Shown: positions 15,825 to 24,819, counted from the first letter of the stretch. The stretch: DNA of 64,000 nt from Viridibacterium curvum (GCF_039544165.1 NZ_BAABLD010000008.1:682001-746000), one strand, 5' to 3'. Made by a program: numbers and translations. The notes: generated by a model from the sequence alone, not told the origin.

Positions 15825-16199
15825 TCAGGCGCGGCGCGCGTCCACGCTCAGAGCCGTGGCACCGCTCGCAGCCAGCAGGAGGAAGCCGCCCGCCATGGCG
15901 AGGTTCTTGAGGAACATGATGAGCTGTATCTGATCAGCGAAGTTGCTGTGGAAGATCACGCCGGAAACCACGCTGAAGCCCGCCAGTGCGAGCGCTGCCC
16001 AACGCGTCTGGAAGCCCGCAATGATCGCAATGCCGCCAAGCACTTCGAGCGCAATGGTCGGCCACAGCAGCACGGTCGGCACACCCATGGCAGCCATGTA
16101 ACCGGCGGTGCCAGCCGTGTCGGCGAGCTTGCCAAAGCCGCTGATGACGAAGATGAGGGCCAGCAGGATGCGGCCGGCGAGATGCAGATAGTTGTTCAT
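15825..16199 (-). CDS. DoxX family membrane protein
   Basis: 124 residues with four helices: HLAGRILLALIFVISGFGKLAD, TVLLWPTIALEVLGGIAIIAGF, WAALALAGFSVVSGVIF and a C-terminal LAMAGGFLLLAASG, the DoxX/YphA pattern. ATG at 16199 is preceded by GGAGAAAACCATC. DoxX proteins associate with oxidative-stress systems, but the role here is unknown. It is convergent with the DUF2798 gene and adjacent to the redox-type MerR locus. Confidence 0.85.
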   Translation of the reverse strand: MNNYLHLAGRILLALIFVISGFGKLADTAGTAGYMAAMGVPTVLLWPTIALEVLGGIAIIAGFQTRWAALALAGFSVVSGVIFHSNFADQIQLIMFLKNLAMAGGFLLLAASGATALSVDARRA

Positions 16200-16414
16200 G
16201 ATGGTTTTCTCCAGTGTTGGGTTGCGCTGCAAGCTTTGCTGCAGTGGTGGGGGCTGCTTGCGTGGTGTCACTGTAGGAGATATCGCGCCGGTCAATAAGC
16301 CGGGCTGGCGGAACACATTGTTGCGCCTACGGCATCAGAGAATGCCTTCGAGCCATCTGTATCCCGTTTTCTGCTCGGGCTACAGTGTAAGCACCCCAAC
16401 CTGTAGAAAGCATC

Positions 16415-17062
16415 ATGCCGTCCACCCTGCACTACATCTTTGACCCGCTCTGCGGCTGGTGCTATGCCGCCAGCCCGCTACTGCGCCATGCAGTCACCGC
16501 GCTGGGCAATGGGCTGACACTGCAATTTCATCCGGGCCTGATGTTCGATTCACCACGCAACCTGGGACCGGATTGGCGTTCATACATCCTCAATGCCGAC
16601 CAGAGAATCCATCAGCTGACCGGTGTACCTTTCGGCAAGCCTTACATCGACTGGTTGCTCAGCGACGCCCCCATGGTGCTCGAATCGACCACACCAACGC
16701 TAGCCCTGCTGGCCGCTCGCCAGCTCGAGTCGTCGTTAACACTGGATATGCTCGAGGCCATTCAGGCCGCGCGTTACCAGCGCGGCGAAGACATCTGTGA
16801 CCCGGCGCATCTCGCAAAGCTCGCTGGCGCATTGGGTTTTAACGAAGCCACCTTCACAACCGCAATGACAAAACAGGCGACGCAACTGGATGAGTGCGTG
16901 AGTGAGGCGCGCCAGCGCCTGCATGCCGCAGGCGGTCAGGGCTTTCCGACCTTCATTCTGGAGACGGCCAGTGGCCTGCACCGTCTCGACCATGGTCGCC
17001 ACTACGGCAACCCGCAAACCTTCATTGACCAGATCAGATCCCTCACAGGAGCCACAGCATGA
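16415..17062 (+). CDS. DsbA-family thioredoxin-fold protein
   Basis: 215 residues, cytoplasmic (no signal peptide). N-terminal DPLCGWCYAAS carries a CxxC active site (C-G-W-C) as in FrnE-like DsbA proteins, and GGQGFPTFILE is the cis-proline loop (FPTF). The helical insertion between is of normal size. It probably acts as a dithiol oxidoreductase or isomerase. Its stop overlaps the start of the RutE-like gene by four bases, so they are translationally coupled. Confidence 0.85.
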   Translation: MPSTLHYIFDPLCGWCYAASPLLRHAVTALGNGLTLQFHPGLMFDSPRNLGPDWRSYILNADQRIHQLTGVPFGKPYIDWLLSDAPMVLESTTPTLALLAARQLESSLTLDMLEAIQAARYQRGEDICDPAHLAKLAGALGFNEATFTTAMTKQATQLDECVSEARQRLHAAGGQGFPTFILETASGLHRLDHGRHYGNPQTFIDQIRSLTGATA

Positions 17063-17649
17063 GCCTTCCCCTTCCCGATCAAGCCTACGACCTTGCCTTC
17101 CGTACGGCACGCACCTTCAACCGCTTCAGCGATCGCGAAGTCAGCGACGCCACGCTGTACGAAATCCGTGAGCTGATGAAGTGGGGGCCGACCTCGATGA
17201 ACAGCCAGGCGGGACGCTTCGTGTTCCTCAAATCGAAGGAGTCGCGCGAGCGCCTGCGCCCGGCGCTGTCCGCCGGCAACCTCGAAAAGACCATGGCGGC
17301 GCCGGTGACCGTTATCGTCGCCACCGACGCACGTTTCTTCGATCATCTCGCCACGCAGTTCCCGGCATACGACGCCAAGCCGATGTACGAAGCCAACCCG
17401 GCACTCGCCGACAAGGTGGGGCTGCGTGACGGCACTTTGCAGGGCGCCTACTTCATCATCGCCGCACGCATGCTGGGACTCGATTGCGGACCCATGGGCG
17501 GCTTCGACGCCGACAAGGTGAATGCCGAGTTTTTCGCGGATGGTCGCTGGCGTGCCAACTTCCTCATCAATCTGGGTTATGGCGCCGAAGGCGGTACGCA
17601 TCCGCGTGGTCCGCGTCTGTCGTTCGATGAGGTAGCGCAAATCCTCTGA
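17059..17649 (+). CDS. rutE: Malonic semialdehyde reductase RutE-like nitroreductase
   Basis: 196 residues of the flavin nitroreductase superfamily, RutE/HadB subgroup: AFRTARTFNRFSDREVSD, ELMKWGPTSMNSQAGRFVFLKS, AYDAKPMYEANPALADKVGLRDGTLQGAYFIIAARMLGLDCGPMGGFD. RutE reduces malonic semialdehyde to 3-hydroxypropionate in pyrimidine breakdown, but no other rut genes are nearby, so the physiological substrate is uncertain. Confidence 0.85.
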   Translation: MSLPLPDQAYDLAFRTARTFNRFSDREVSDATLYEIRELMKWGPTSMNSQAGRFVFLKSKESRERLRPALSAGNLEKTMAAPVTVIVATDARFFDHLATQFPAYDAKPMYEANPALADKVGLRDGTLQGAYFIIAARMLGLDCGPMGGFDADKVNAEFFADGRWRANFLINLGYGAEGGTHPRGPRLSFDEVAQIL

Positions 17650-17665
17650 GGCTTGTTTCACGCTG

Positions 17666-17738
17666 AGCCCCTGCAGTAGCGCGTGTCAGAGAAATTTCGA
17701 CAATTCTTTCGTGAAGAATTACGCGTGGAGCAGGGGTT
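17666..17738. other. Nested inverted repeats in the 146-bp gap
   Basis: Between the RutE-like stop and the next gene, CCCCTGC (17668-17674) pairs with GCAGGGG (17730-17736), GCGCGT (17679-17684) with ACGCGT (17721-17726), and inside these AATTCTT (17702-17708) with AAGAATT (17714-17720). Together they can fold into one long interrupted hairpin. Terminator, leader RNA or repeat remnant are all possible. Confidence 0.5.
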
Positions 17739-17795
17739 CTTCCTGATGCATGTGCACATCGTGGACAGCTAAGGTATCCCTACGAACTCCCCCAA

Positions 17796-18056
17796 ATGTT
17801 TGTCGGATACATCAGATTGGATACCAACGTGATTCCCCTCAAGACAGAAGCCGGCGCAACGGAAATCCGTACGCGCGCCATGCGACTTGATGCACGCTTG
17901 CGTTCGCTGCTGATTCTCGTGGACGGGCACAAGCCGCTCTCCAACCTTCAGGCTGCGCTCGGTGATGGCGCAGAAGAAAACCTGCGTCGATTGCGCGAAC
18001 TGGGTCTGGTGACTTGGGACGACTCGCTGTCTTCGCAGATGCAGCGTCCGTCCTGA
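17796..18056 (+). CDS. Small unrecognised protein, 86 residues
   Basis: The segment EIRTRAMRLDARLRSLLILVDGHKPLSNLQAALGDGAEENLRRLRELGLV looks like a compact helical winged-helix-type module (about residues 22-73) seen at the N-terminus of several uncharacterised betaproteobacterial proteins. A Ser-rich tail follows. A GTG at 17829 (Val-Ile-Pro) is an alternative start. No ribosome site is obvious before 17796. Function unknown. Confidence 0.6.
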   Translation: MFVGYIRLDTNVIPLKTEAGATEIRTRAMRLDARLRSLLILVDGHKPLSNLQAALGDGAEENLRRLRELGLVTWDDSLSSQMQRPS

Positions 18057-18081
18057 TCACAAATTGATCGCCCTGCCGGCC

Positions 18082-18708
18082 TCACTTGATGAGGCCGTGC
18101 TCCATGAGGTACTGGTGGATGATGGTCAGACGCATGTCTGCGTCGTCCAGCTCCAGCAACTTGAGCCGCGCCAGCGGCGGTATCGGCAGGATCTCCGCAA
18201 AACGGAACGCGAGCCAGTTCGCCTCGTCGAACGCATGCGGCTCGGCAATCACGTCCCTTCCCTTGTCCGCCGCAATCAATCGCAGCAGCGACTGCATGGA
18301 TACGAACTTCGGCGCAACACTCGCCGTCTCCTGCATCAGCCAATCGACCTCGGCCGCAACCGTTTGACGCTGCGTTATCTGGTGACTGCGGATACGGAAG
18401 CGTCGCCCACCGCGCACAGTGATGTGCAACACACCCGGCTGGGTCATGTCCCAATCGATAATGTGCGCTTCAACGCCCACAGCATGCGGCGTCGCCGCCT
18501 CGCCCACTTCGCGGCCCTGGTCGATGAGGCAGATACCGAAAGCGGCATCGTTGCGCATGCATTCGCCGATCATGTCCATGTAACGCGCCTCGAAGATGCG
18601 CAGCTTCATGCGTCCTTCGGGGTGCAGCACATTGCCCAGCGGGAAGATCGGCAGCTGCGAGGCAGCGGGCGCAGTGGAAACGCCCGGAGCAGCGGGTTTC
18701 GAAGTCAT
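18082..18708 (-). CDS. Lon protease substrate-binding-domain protein
   Basis: 208 residues consisting of a free-standing LON substrate-binding domain: LPIFPLGNVLHPEGRMKLRIFEARYMDM at about 19-46 is the diagnostic opening, followed by FGICLI and a C-terminal helical part ending LRLIAADKGRDVIAEPHAFDEANWLAFRFAEILPIPP. No ATPase or protease domain is present. Role unknown, possibly an adaptor. A GGCCTCA hairpin (18078-18096) spans the stop. Confidence 0.85.
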   Translation of the reverse strand: MTSKPAAPGVSTAPAASQLPIFPLGNVLHPEGRMKLRIFEARYMDMIGECMRNDAAFGICLIDQGREVGEAATPHAVGVEAHIIDWDMTQPGVLHITVRGGRRFRIRSHQITQRQTVAAEVDWLMQETASVAPKFVSMQSLLRLIAADKGRDVIAEPHAFDEANWLAFRFAEILPIPPLARLKLLELDDADMRLTIIHQYLMEHGLIK

Positions 18709-18764
18709 GCACGATTGTAACCACGTGCGGATGTGCAGCGACGTTCGGTCCTACAATCCGCCCC

Positions 18765-19934
18765 ATGAAAGAAATCAATACGCTGCCACCGCCCGGAGCC
18801 GATGCACTGGCGCATTCCGAAGCACTTGAAGCACAGATCCGCCAGCGCATCGCCGATGCCGGTGGCTGGATCAGCTTCGCCGACTACATGGCACTGGCGC
18901 TCTACACGCCGGGCCTCGGGTATTACAGCGGCGGGTCGCGCAAGTTCGGCAGTGACGGCGACTTCGTTACTGCGCCAGAAATCTCGCCGCTGTTCGGCGA
19001 AGCGCTGGCCGCACAAGTCGCGGAAGTAATGGCGCAGTCTTCTGCACACCTGCTCGAAGCCGGCGCCGGCACCGGACTGCTGGCTGCCGACCTGCTCGCC
19101 ACGCTCGAATCCCTCGGCGCGTTGCCGACGCACTACGACATTCTCGAACTGAGCGGCGAGCTGCGCGAACGCCAGCGCGAAACGCTGCAGGCGCGCGTGC
19201 CACACCTCGTCGAACGCGTGCGCTGGCTGGACGCCATGCCGACGATGTTCAGCGGCTGCGTGGTGGCCAACGAAGTGCTCGATGTGATGCCTGTGCATCG
19301 CCTGCGCTGGCGCAAAGGTGGCTGCGAGGAGTTGGGCGTGGGCATTGCGGAAGGCCAGCTTGTCGATGCCACACGCCCGCTGTCCGCCGGGCTCGCTGCT
19401 GCCGTGGCGAAGCTCCCTGTCACGCCCCCCACATCTGGCGACTATGTCAGCGAGATCTGCCCGTCGGCTTTTGCCTGGGTCGCCGAATGGGCGCGCTGCC
19501 TGCAGCAGGGGGCCTTGTTGCTGATCGATTATGGGTATCCGACTGCCGAGTACTACCTGCCCTCGCGCAGTCAGGGCACGCTGCAGTGCTACTACCGGCA
19601 CCGCGCACACACGGCGTTCTACCGCTGGCCGGGGCTTAACGACATTACTTCCTTCGTGGACTTCACGGCTTGTGCCGAAGCGGGCTTTGACGCCGGGCTT
19701 GAAGTGCTGGGCTACACGACGCAGGCGAGCTTCCTGGTCAATTGCGGTGTGCTGGAGAGGCTGGCGCTGCGTGGCGAGACGGACAGCGCGGATTACCTGC
19801 GTGCATCGCGCGCGCTGCAGCGCCTGATCGGCGCCCATGACATGGGGGAGGTTTTCAAGGTGCTGGCACTGGGCCGCGGTCTGGAGGCGCCCCTGAGGGG
19901 ATTCGCGCGCGGCGACCGTACTCACGCGCTTTGA
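18765..19934 (+). CDS. MidA/NDUFAF7-type SAM-dependent methyltransferase
   Basis: 389 residues. GYYSGGSRKFGSDGDFVTAPEISPLFGEALA at about 46-76 and the SAM-binding motif LLEAGAGTGLLAADLL at about 90-105 identify the DUF185/MidA family, with NEVLDVMPVHR and LLIDYGYP further on. The mitochondrial homologue NDUFAF7 methylates an arginine of a complex I subunit; bacterial substrate is not established. Monocistronic, divergent from the LON-domain gene; a TACAAT hexamer lies 13 bp before the start. Confidence 0.88.
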   Translation: MKEINTLPPPGADALAHSEALEAQIRQRIADAGGWISFADYMALALYTPGLGYYSGGSRKFGSDGDFVTAPEISPLFGEALAAQVAEVMAQSSAHLLEAGAGTGLLAADLLATLESLGALPTHYDILELSGELRERQRETLQARVPHLVERVRWLDAMPTMFSGCVVANEVLDVMPVHRLRWRKGGCEELGVGIAEGQLVDATRPLSAGLAAAVAKLPVTPPTSGDYVSEICPSAFAWVAEWARCLQQGALLLIDYGYPTAEYYLPSRSQGTLQCYYRHRAHTAFYRWPGLNDITSFVDFTACAEAGFDAGLEVLGYTTQASFLVNCGVLERLALRGETDSADYLRASRALQRLIGAHDMGEVFKVLALGRGLEAPLRGFARGDRTHAL

Positions 19935-19996
19935 CGGGCTGCAGTCAAGCGGCAGCCATCAGCGACCGACCCACACGGAGTCGGCCGCCGGAACGA

Positions 19997-20203
19997 TCAT
20001 TCCTGTGCGCTGTAGAGGCGCGCCAGGAAGCCGTCGATATCGGTAAACATCGCCGCTTCATGCTTGGACTGCGTGGCCTGGGTCTGCAAGCCCAGCGCCA
20101 GGGCCGGGTGAGACAACCAGTTCGCGTTCAGCACTTCATCGCCGTAACGTTCTGCATCGGTAAGGGTTTCGCCGGTTCTCATATCCATGATCTTCACCGC
20201 CAT
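19997..20203 (-). CDS. Small unrecognised protein, 68 residues
   Basis: Preceded by GGGAGAACTCAAC, a good ribosome site, and with coding-like composition: MAVKIMDMRTGETLTDAERY followed by a helical stretch ending DIDGFLARLYSAQE. No domain, membrane helix or cysteine is seen. The AT-richer region upstream (20204-20340) probably holds its promoter. Confidence 0.6.
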   Translation of the reverse strand: MAVKIMDMRTGETLTDAERYGDEVLNANWLSHPALALGLQTQATQSKHEAAMFTDIDGFLARLYSAQE

Positions 20204-20564
20204 GTTGAGTTCTCCCGCCAGGGTTCTGGTCCGTTGCAGTCAGCCGGAAATTTCCGACCGCCCACAAGCTCTATAACGAACCATTTCGCAAAAGGTTTAA
20301 AGCGGAATCACGCAGACAATGTAAAGCCTGTCACGCCTGATGAAACCACCTACACACTCTCCGCAAACCCTTGCGGTGCAACAATCTTGAGGAATCATGC
20401 GCCTTGCGCGCACACGACACGGCAACTATGCCCCGAGGTTCGTGACACTTGCCCGAAGGTCTGATGACAGGGGGATGAAAAACGAACGACGAGCGTATCG
20501 CCAGAGCGATGAACGGTCGTCGTTGAGGTAACCGGAAACTGCGGAGCGGATACGCCGCTTTCGT
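20204..20564. other. Intergenic region with nested hairpins
   Basis: About 360 bp without a convincing gene and AT-richer than its surroundings. Near its right end AACGACGA (20485-20492) pairs with TCGTCGTT (20517-20524) around an inner ATCGC-CAGA-GCGAT hairpin (20497-20510), which may end transcription from the neighbouring minus-strand gene. On the minus strand TTTACA and TTTAAA hexamers about 18 bp apart are a weak promoter candidate for the 68-residue gene. Confidence 0.45.
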
Positions 20565-21191
20565 TCAGTGCTTGCCTCTGGCGCCAGAGAGCTCGATGAA
20601 GCGCGTACGGTCCATCTCGAAGCGCGTACGGATGGCTTCGATGTCGCGCTGCTTGCTGTCGATGACCGAACGCGTCGCGGCAAGCTCGCCGGAGTTGGTC
20701 ACGAGGTCTTCCGCGACATCCCTGGGAATCTGGCCCGTGGCGGGCTTGAGCTTTTCGAGCGCAGCACGCTTGGCCAGCAGCTCGGTCTCCTGTGCGCGGG
20801 CGCGCTTGAGGTCGGCTTCGACGCTGGCGATTTCACGATCGCGACGCGCATCGATCTCTTCGACGCGGGCATAGCTGTCGAGCAGCACGCGGTCGCGCCG
20901 CTTGGCTTCAGCCTCGCGGATGGCGCGCTCGCGGGCCGCCTTGAGTTCGGCGTCGTACTTGGCACGCTGTTCGGCGGTCATCGGCGCGGCAATCTCGCGC
21001 ATCGTGCGACCGGAGCCAGACAACTCGGTGTACGCCCGGTCGTAACAGACTTGCGGCAGCGTGTCTCCGCAGATCTTGCGCCCGTTGTTATCCGCACAGC
21101 AGTAGGTCGTACGTGCCGGCGTCGTGCCCTGCGCGAGGGCGCTGCCCGCAAACAGGGCCAGGACTGCAAGACTCCACCAGTGCTTCGGCAT
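20565..21191 (-). CDS. Exported coiled-coil protein of unknown function
   Basis: 208 residues from ATG 21191. Signal peptide MPKHWWSLAVLALFAGSALAQ, then a short Cys-containing segment (TTYCCADNNGRKICGDTLPQVCYDRAY) resembling the DUF4124-like/cystine-rich opening of other proteobacterial periplasmic proteins, and from about residue 70 a long charged coiled coil (AELKAARERAIREAEAKRRDRVLL through FEMDRTRFIEL). It follows pyrE by 13 bp on the same strand and may be co-transcribed. Function unknown. Confidence 0.75.
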   Translation of the reverse strand: MPKHWWSLAVLALFAGSALAQGTTPARTTYCCADNNGRKICGDTLPQVCYDRAYTELSGSGRTMREIAAPMTAEQRAKYDAELKAARERAIREAEAKRRDRVLLDSYARVEEIDARRDREIASVEADLKRARAQETELLAKRAALEKLKPATGQIPRDVAEDLVTNSGELAATRSVIDSKQRDIEAIRTRFEMDRTRFIELSGARGKH

Positions 21192-21204
21192 CGGTTCTTC
21201 TCTC

Positions 21205-21843
21205 TCAGGCAACACCGTAAGTGTCGCGGTAACGCTGCACGGCTTCCAGTTGCACCGCCATCTGCGGACTGTCAGCCAGGAATCCCAACAAGTCGGTGAG
21301 GCTGGCCACAGCCACAACCGGTACACCGAAAGAGTCGCGCACTTCCTGCACGGCGCTCTTGTCGCCGGTGCCGCGTTCCATGCGGTCCAGCGCGATCACG
21401 ACGCCTGCCAGCTCGGCGCCTGCCGCGCGGATGATCTCGACTGATTCACGCACCGAGGTCCCTGCGGAAATCACGTCGTCGAGCACCAGTACGCGGCCCT
21501 TGAGGGGTGCGCCAACGAGGGTGCCGCCTTCGCCGTGGTCCTTGGCTTCCTTGCGGTTGAAACAGAATGGCAGATTGACACCTTGTGCAGCAAGCTGCAT
21601 GGCCGTGCCAGCGACGAGCGGGATGCCTTTGTAAGCCGGCCCGAACAGGGTGTCGACCGCCAAACCACTGTCGCGGATGGCTCGGGCGTAGTAACCACAG
21701 AGTTCGCCAAAGGATTCACCGTCATCAAACAACGCACTGTTGAAGAAATAGGGTGACAGGCGACCCGCCTTGGTCTTGAACTCGCCGAAACGCAGCACAC
21801 CTTTGCGGACCGCCAGGCCCAGAAACTCACGACTAAAATGCAC
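21205..21843 (-). CDS. pyrE: Orotate phosphoribosyltransferase
   Basis: About 212 residues with the PRTase signature VLVLDDVISAGTSVRES and the OPRTase features FGEFKTKAGRLSPYFFN, FGPAYKGIPLV and FNRKEAKDHGEGG (catalytic flexible loop). It makes orotidine monophosphate from orotate and PRPP in pyrimidine synthesis. Start is uncertain: GTG at 21843 has AGAAAG at suitable spacing; TTG at 21849 is the alternative. It is divergent from xthA with only about 27 bp between starts. Confidence 0.93.
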   Translation of the reverse strand: MHFSREFLGLAVRKGVLRFGEFKTKAGRLSPYFFNSALFDDGESFGELCGYYARAIRDSGLAVDTLFGPAYKGIPLVAGTAMQLAAQGVNLPFCFNRKEAKDHGEGGTLVGAPLKGRVLVLDDVISAGTSVRESVEIIRAAGAELAGVVIALDRMERGTGDKSAVQEVRDSFGVPVVAVASLTDLLGFLADSPQMAVQLEAVQRYRDTYGVA

Positions 21844-21870
21844 GATCAATCTTTCTGATGGAATTGCCCG

Positions 21871-22656
21871 ATGTTACGCGTCATCACTGCCAACCTCAAC
21901 GGCATCCGCTCGGCCGCCAGCAAGGGTTTCTTCGAGTGGCTACCGGCCCAGAACGCCGATGTGGTCTGCCTGCAGGAGGTCAAGGCGCAGGAGGCCGACC
22001 TGACTGCGGACATGCTCAATCCGGCCGGTTACACGGGCCACTTCTTCTGTGCCGAGAAGCGCGGCTACAGCGGCGTGGCGCTCTACGTGCGCCAGCCCGG
22101 CAACATCTCGCGCGGTATTGATAACGCCGAGTTCGATGCAGAAGGCCGTTACATCCAGACCGATTTCGAGCACGGTGGCAAGAAACTGACCGTCGTGTCC
22201 CTGTACATGCCCTCAGGGTCTAGTGGCGAAGAGCGCCAGCAAGCCAAGTTCCGTTTCATGGACTTGTTCTACCCGCGCCTCGCCGCCCTGCACGCCAGCG
22301 GACGCGAAGTCATCGTCTGCGCGGACTGGAATATCGCGCACCACGAGATCGACCTCAAGAACTGGAAGAGCAACCAGAAGAACTCCGGCTTCCTGCCCGA
22401 GGAACGTGCCTGGATGACGCGTGTGCAGAACGAACTGGGCTGGGTCGATGTGTATCGCAAGCTGCATCCGGAAACGACGGGCGAGAGCTACACCTGGTGG
22501 TCGAACCGCGGTCAGGCCTGGGCCAACAACGTGGGGTGGCGGCTCGACTACCAGCTCGCCACACCGGGCATCGCAGCCAAGGTGAAGGCCTGCAGCGTCT
22601 ACAAGGATCAACGCTTTTCAGATCACGCACCGCTGATCGTCGACTACGCAGCCTGA
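21871..22656 (+). CDS. xthA: Exodeoxyribonuclease III
   Basis: 261 residues of the AP endonuclease/exonuclease III family. Motifs: ITANLNGIRSA, metal-binding Glu36 in LQEVKAQ, GYSGVALYVR, CADWNIAHHEIDLKN with catalytic Asp/Asn, WWSNRGQAWANNVGWRLDYQL and the terminal SDHAPLIVDY. It cleaves at abasic sites and degrades 3' ends in base excision repair. The last 13 bp overlap the convergent HD-GYP-like gene. Confidence 0.94.
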   Translation: MLRVITANLNGIRSAASKGFFEWLPAQNADVVCLQEVKAQEADLTADMLNPAGYTGHFFCAEKRGYSGVALYVRQPGNISRGIDNAEFDAEGRYIQTDFEHGGKKLTVVSLYMPSGSSGEERQQAKFRFMDLFYPRLAALHASGREVIVCADWNIAHHEIDLKNWKSNQKNSGFLPEERAWMTRVQNELGWVDVYRKLHPETTGESYTWWSNRGQAWANNVGWRLDYQLATPGIAAKVKACSVYKDQRFSDHAPLIVDYAA

Positions 22657-23777
22657 GCGTTGCGGGTCCGCTTGTGCCAGATCTGCTCGAAGTTGAGCCC
22701 GACCAGCGCCTTGTCGAGCGGCATCACGGCGGCCACGCCGAAGCCCGGTTCATCGGTCTTGCGCTGCACCGGTTCGAGAAAGGGCATGCCCTTGCTGTTG
22801 ATGAGGCCCATCACCAGCGGTGACTTGGCGGTCGCGCCACGCATGTACACGACGCCGATCTCGCCATTGACGAGCTTGACCAGGGTACCGGGCGGGTAGA
22901 TGCCAACCTCTTTGACCAGCATGCCGGGCCAGGGGTTGGCCGGGTTCTGGCCCAGCTTGGTGAACAGGATCTTGGTCGCCTCGCTACCCACCACCGGCTT
23001 GCGATAGGCGCGCGGGCTCAGCTTGGCGGCAAAGATGTCGCAAGCGTTGATGAGCAGGGCGATGTCGCTGGGGTTCTTCACGCGGCGCGGGTAGCCCGTG
23101 CCTTCCGGCAGCTCGTGGTGTTCGAGCACGGCACGCAGCCACTCGTTGTCATCGACTCGGCAGACCATCAACGCCTTGGCCCCTTCGGCCGGGTGCTCGT
23201 TGATGCGCGCACGCTGCTCGGCTGTCGGTGCCTCGCGCTGGTTGCGCAGGGTCAGTTGCAGCTCGGCCATGGCGATGTTCATGGTCAGCGCGGCACACAG
23301 CGCCGTCTCACGCTTGTCGTCGTCCCAGCCAGCGCGGCGAGCCAGCAGGCAGGCCAGCACGGCTGTGTGCATGCTGTGGGCAATCGGATAGTTGCGGTGT
23401 TCGAGGATCTGCATCGCCGCAATCGCCAGATCGGGGCTGCGCTGCGCAAGCTGGCTGACCTGCTCGCTCAGCTGTTTCACCTCGGCGACGAAGCTGCCAT
23501 CACAGGGCTTTGCTTCGAGCAGCCAGGCCAGGCGCGCCTGCACGGCCTCCATGAGGTACATGGGGTCGTACACCGCCACGCGCTTGCGGTTTTCGTGCGC
23601 GCGGTATTCGGCCGCATCGACGTACATGCCGCGCTCCAGCAACTCCTCGCGCTGCTCTTCATTGCGCAGCACATAGCCCTTGCGCAACAGCAAGGTACCG
23701 CCCATGTCGAGCACGTCCCAAGGCAAGGGCTCGCCGAGCATGAGCTGGTCTGCTTGAAGTTTGTGGAGTTCGGCCAT
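22644..23777 (-). CDS. Degenerate HD-GYP domain protein
   Basis: 377 residues. N-terminal segment of about 120 residues of the PilZ-like/DUF3391-like kind, then an HD-GYP fold: HSMHTAVLACLLARR, HPAEGAKAL, HHELPEGTGYPRRV and INACDIFAAKLSPRAYRKP. The metal-binding HD pair is missing: where LLHDIGK is expected the protein reads ALTMNIAM. The GYP motif is kept. It is therefore likely to bind cyclic di-GMP or a partner rather than hydrolyse it. Convergent with xthA. Confidence 0.82.
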   Translation of the reverse strand: MAELHKLQADQLMLGEPLPWDVLDMGGTLLLRKGYVLRNEEQREELLERGMYVDAAEYRAHENRKRVAVYDPMYLMEAVQARLAWLLEAKPCDGSFVAEVKQLSEQVSQLAQRSPDLAIAAMQILEHRNYPIAHSMHTAVLACLLARRAGWDDDKRETALCAALTMNIAMAELQLTLRNQREAPTAEQRARINEHPAEGAKALMVCRVDDNEWLRAVLEHHELPEGTGYPRRVKNPSDIALLINACDIFAAKLSPRAYRKPVVGSEATKILFTKLGQNPANPWPGMLVKEVGIYPPGTLVKLVNGEIGVVYMRGATAKSPLVMGLINSKGMPFLEPVQRKTDEPGFGVAAVMPLDKALVGLNFEQIWHKRTRNAQAA

Positions 23778-23798
23778 CCACCTTTTACGACGGAAATG

Positions 23799-24704
23799 CT
23801 AGCGGGCTTGAATCCGGCGCGTCGCTACGAAGATGCCCCCGAGGATCAGGGCCATGCCGGCAAAGTGATAGAGCCGGGGCGCTTCGCCGAGGAACAGGGC
23901 CGACAACAAGGGCGTGGCGACCGGCATCACATGGATGTACAGGCCGGCCACCGTGCCGCCGACCTGCGCCACAGCCCGGTTCCAGAACACGTAACCGAGG
24001 AAGCCGGGAAAGATGCCGGTGTAGGCAATGCCGGCCAGGGACGCGGCCGACAGATGAATCAGACGTCCGCTCGCGATCTCCAGCACATAGAAAGGCAACA
24101 GGCAGACGAGGCCAACCGCTGTCAGGCTGACCAGCAAGGCCGCTGGATGCAGACCGGCAGGACGGAACTGCAGCAGCACCGTATAGCCCGCCCAGGCCAG
24201 TACGGCCGCCATGACCCACAGGTCACCGGGATTGACGACCAGATCCAGCAGCCTGGCTGGCTCGCCGTGCGCAACGATGATGAGGACCCCCGCCAGCGAC
24301 AGGGCGACCCCGGCGGCCTCGCTCCCGCGCAGCCGCTTGCCCAGAAAAGCCCAGGACAAGCCGATGATGACGATGGGAATGAAGGAGTTGAGCAACACCC
24401 CGTTGGTCGCCGTCGTGGTCTGCAAACCCAGATAGGCCAGCGTGTTGTACCCCGCAATACCCAGCAGACCCAACAGACAGAGCACACCCCAGTGCGACCG
24501 CCAGGCCGGCAACAGCTGGGCGCGATGCGGCCAGGCCAGCGGCAGCACGCATACGAAGGCAATCACCCAGCGCCAGAAAGCGAGCGCCACAGGCGGCACC
24601 TCGCCACGGAAACCCCGGCCTACCACCCAGTTGCCCGACCAGAACAGCACGGTCAGCAACAGCAAGATCCAGGGGCGGTCAAAACGCGCGATCAGTGAGT
24701 GCAT
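23799..24704 (-). CDS. EamA/DMT-family transporter
   Basis: 301 residues, ten hydrophobic helices in two EamA repeats (about 10-140 and 150-285), for example WILLLLTVLFWSGNWVVGRG at the N-terminus and TVAGLYIHVMPVATPLLSALFLGE near the C-terminus. ATG at 24704 begins directly before the first helix. Substrate unknown; family members export metabolites or amino acids. It is 21 bp downstream of the HD-GYP-like gene's start on the same strand. Confidence 0.87.
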   Translation of the reverse strand: MHSLIARFDRPWILLLLTVLFWSGNWVVGRGFRGEVPPVALAFWRWVIAFVCVLPLAWPHRAQLLPAWRSHWGVLCLLGLLGIAGYNTLAYLGLQTTTATNGVLLNSFIPIVIIGLSWAFLGKRLRGSEAAGVALSLAGVLIIVAHGEPARLLDLVVNPGDLWVMAAVLAWAGYTVLLQFRPAGLHPAALLVSLTAVGLVCLLPFYVLEIASGRLIHLSAASLAGIAYTGIFPGFLGYVFWNRAVAQVGGTVAGLYIHVMPVATPLLSALFLGEAPRLYHFAGMALILGGIFVATRRIQAR

Positions 24705-24819
24705 GCAGGGATGATAGCGCCCGCCGGGAGAGGCCATAACCGATAAAATCGACAGGCTAGTCCCTCCGACTCCCCACGCCCCAACGGTCCGCCCGGACCG
24801 ACCTGCGCTGCACCACCCC

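Noticed and set aside
17783..17791. CCCTACGAA shared with the region before the haem-binding protein gene (6833-6841)
   Set aside because: A 9-base match is expected by chance in 64 kb on two strands; not taken as a regulon motif.
23115..24698. 527-codon plus-strand frame
   Set aside because: Spans antisense of two real minus-strand genes (HD-GYP-like and EamA) and the gap between them; shadow.
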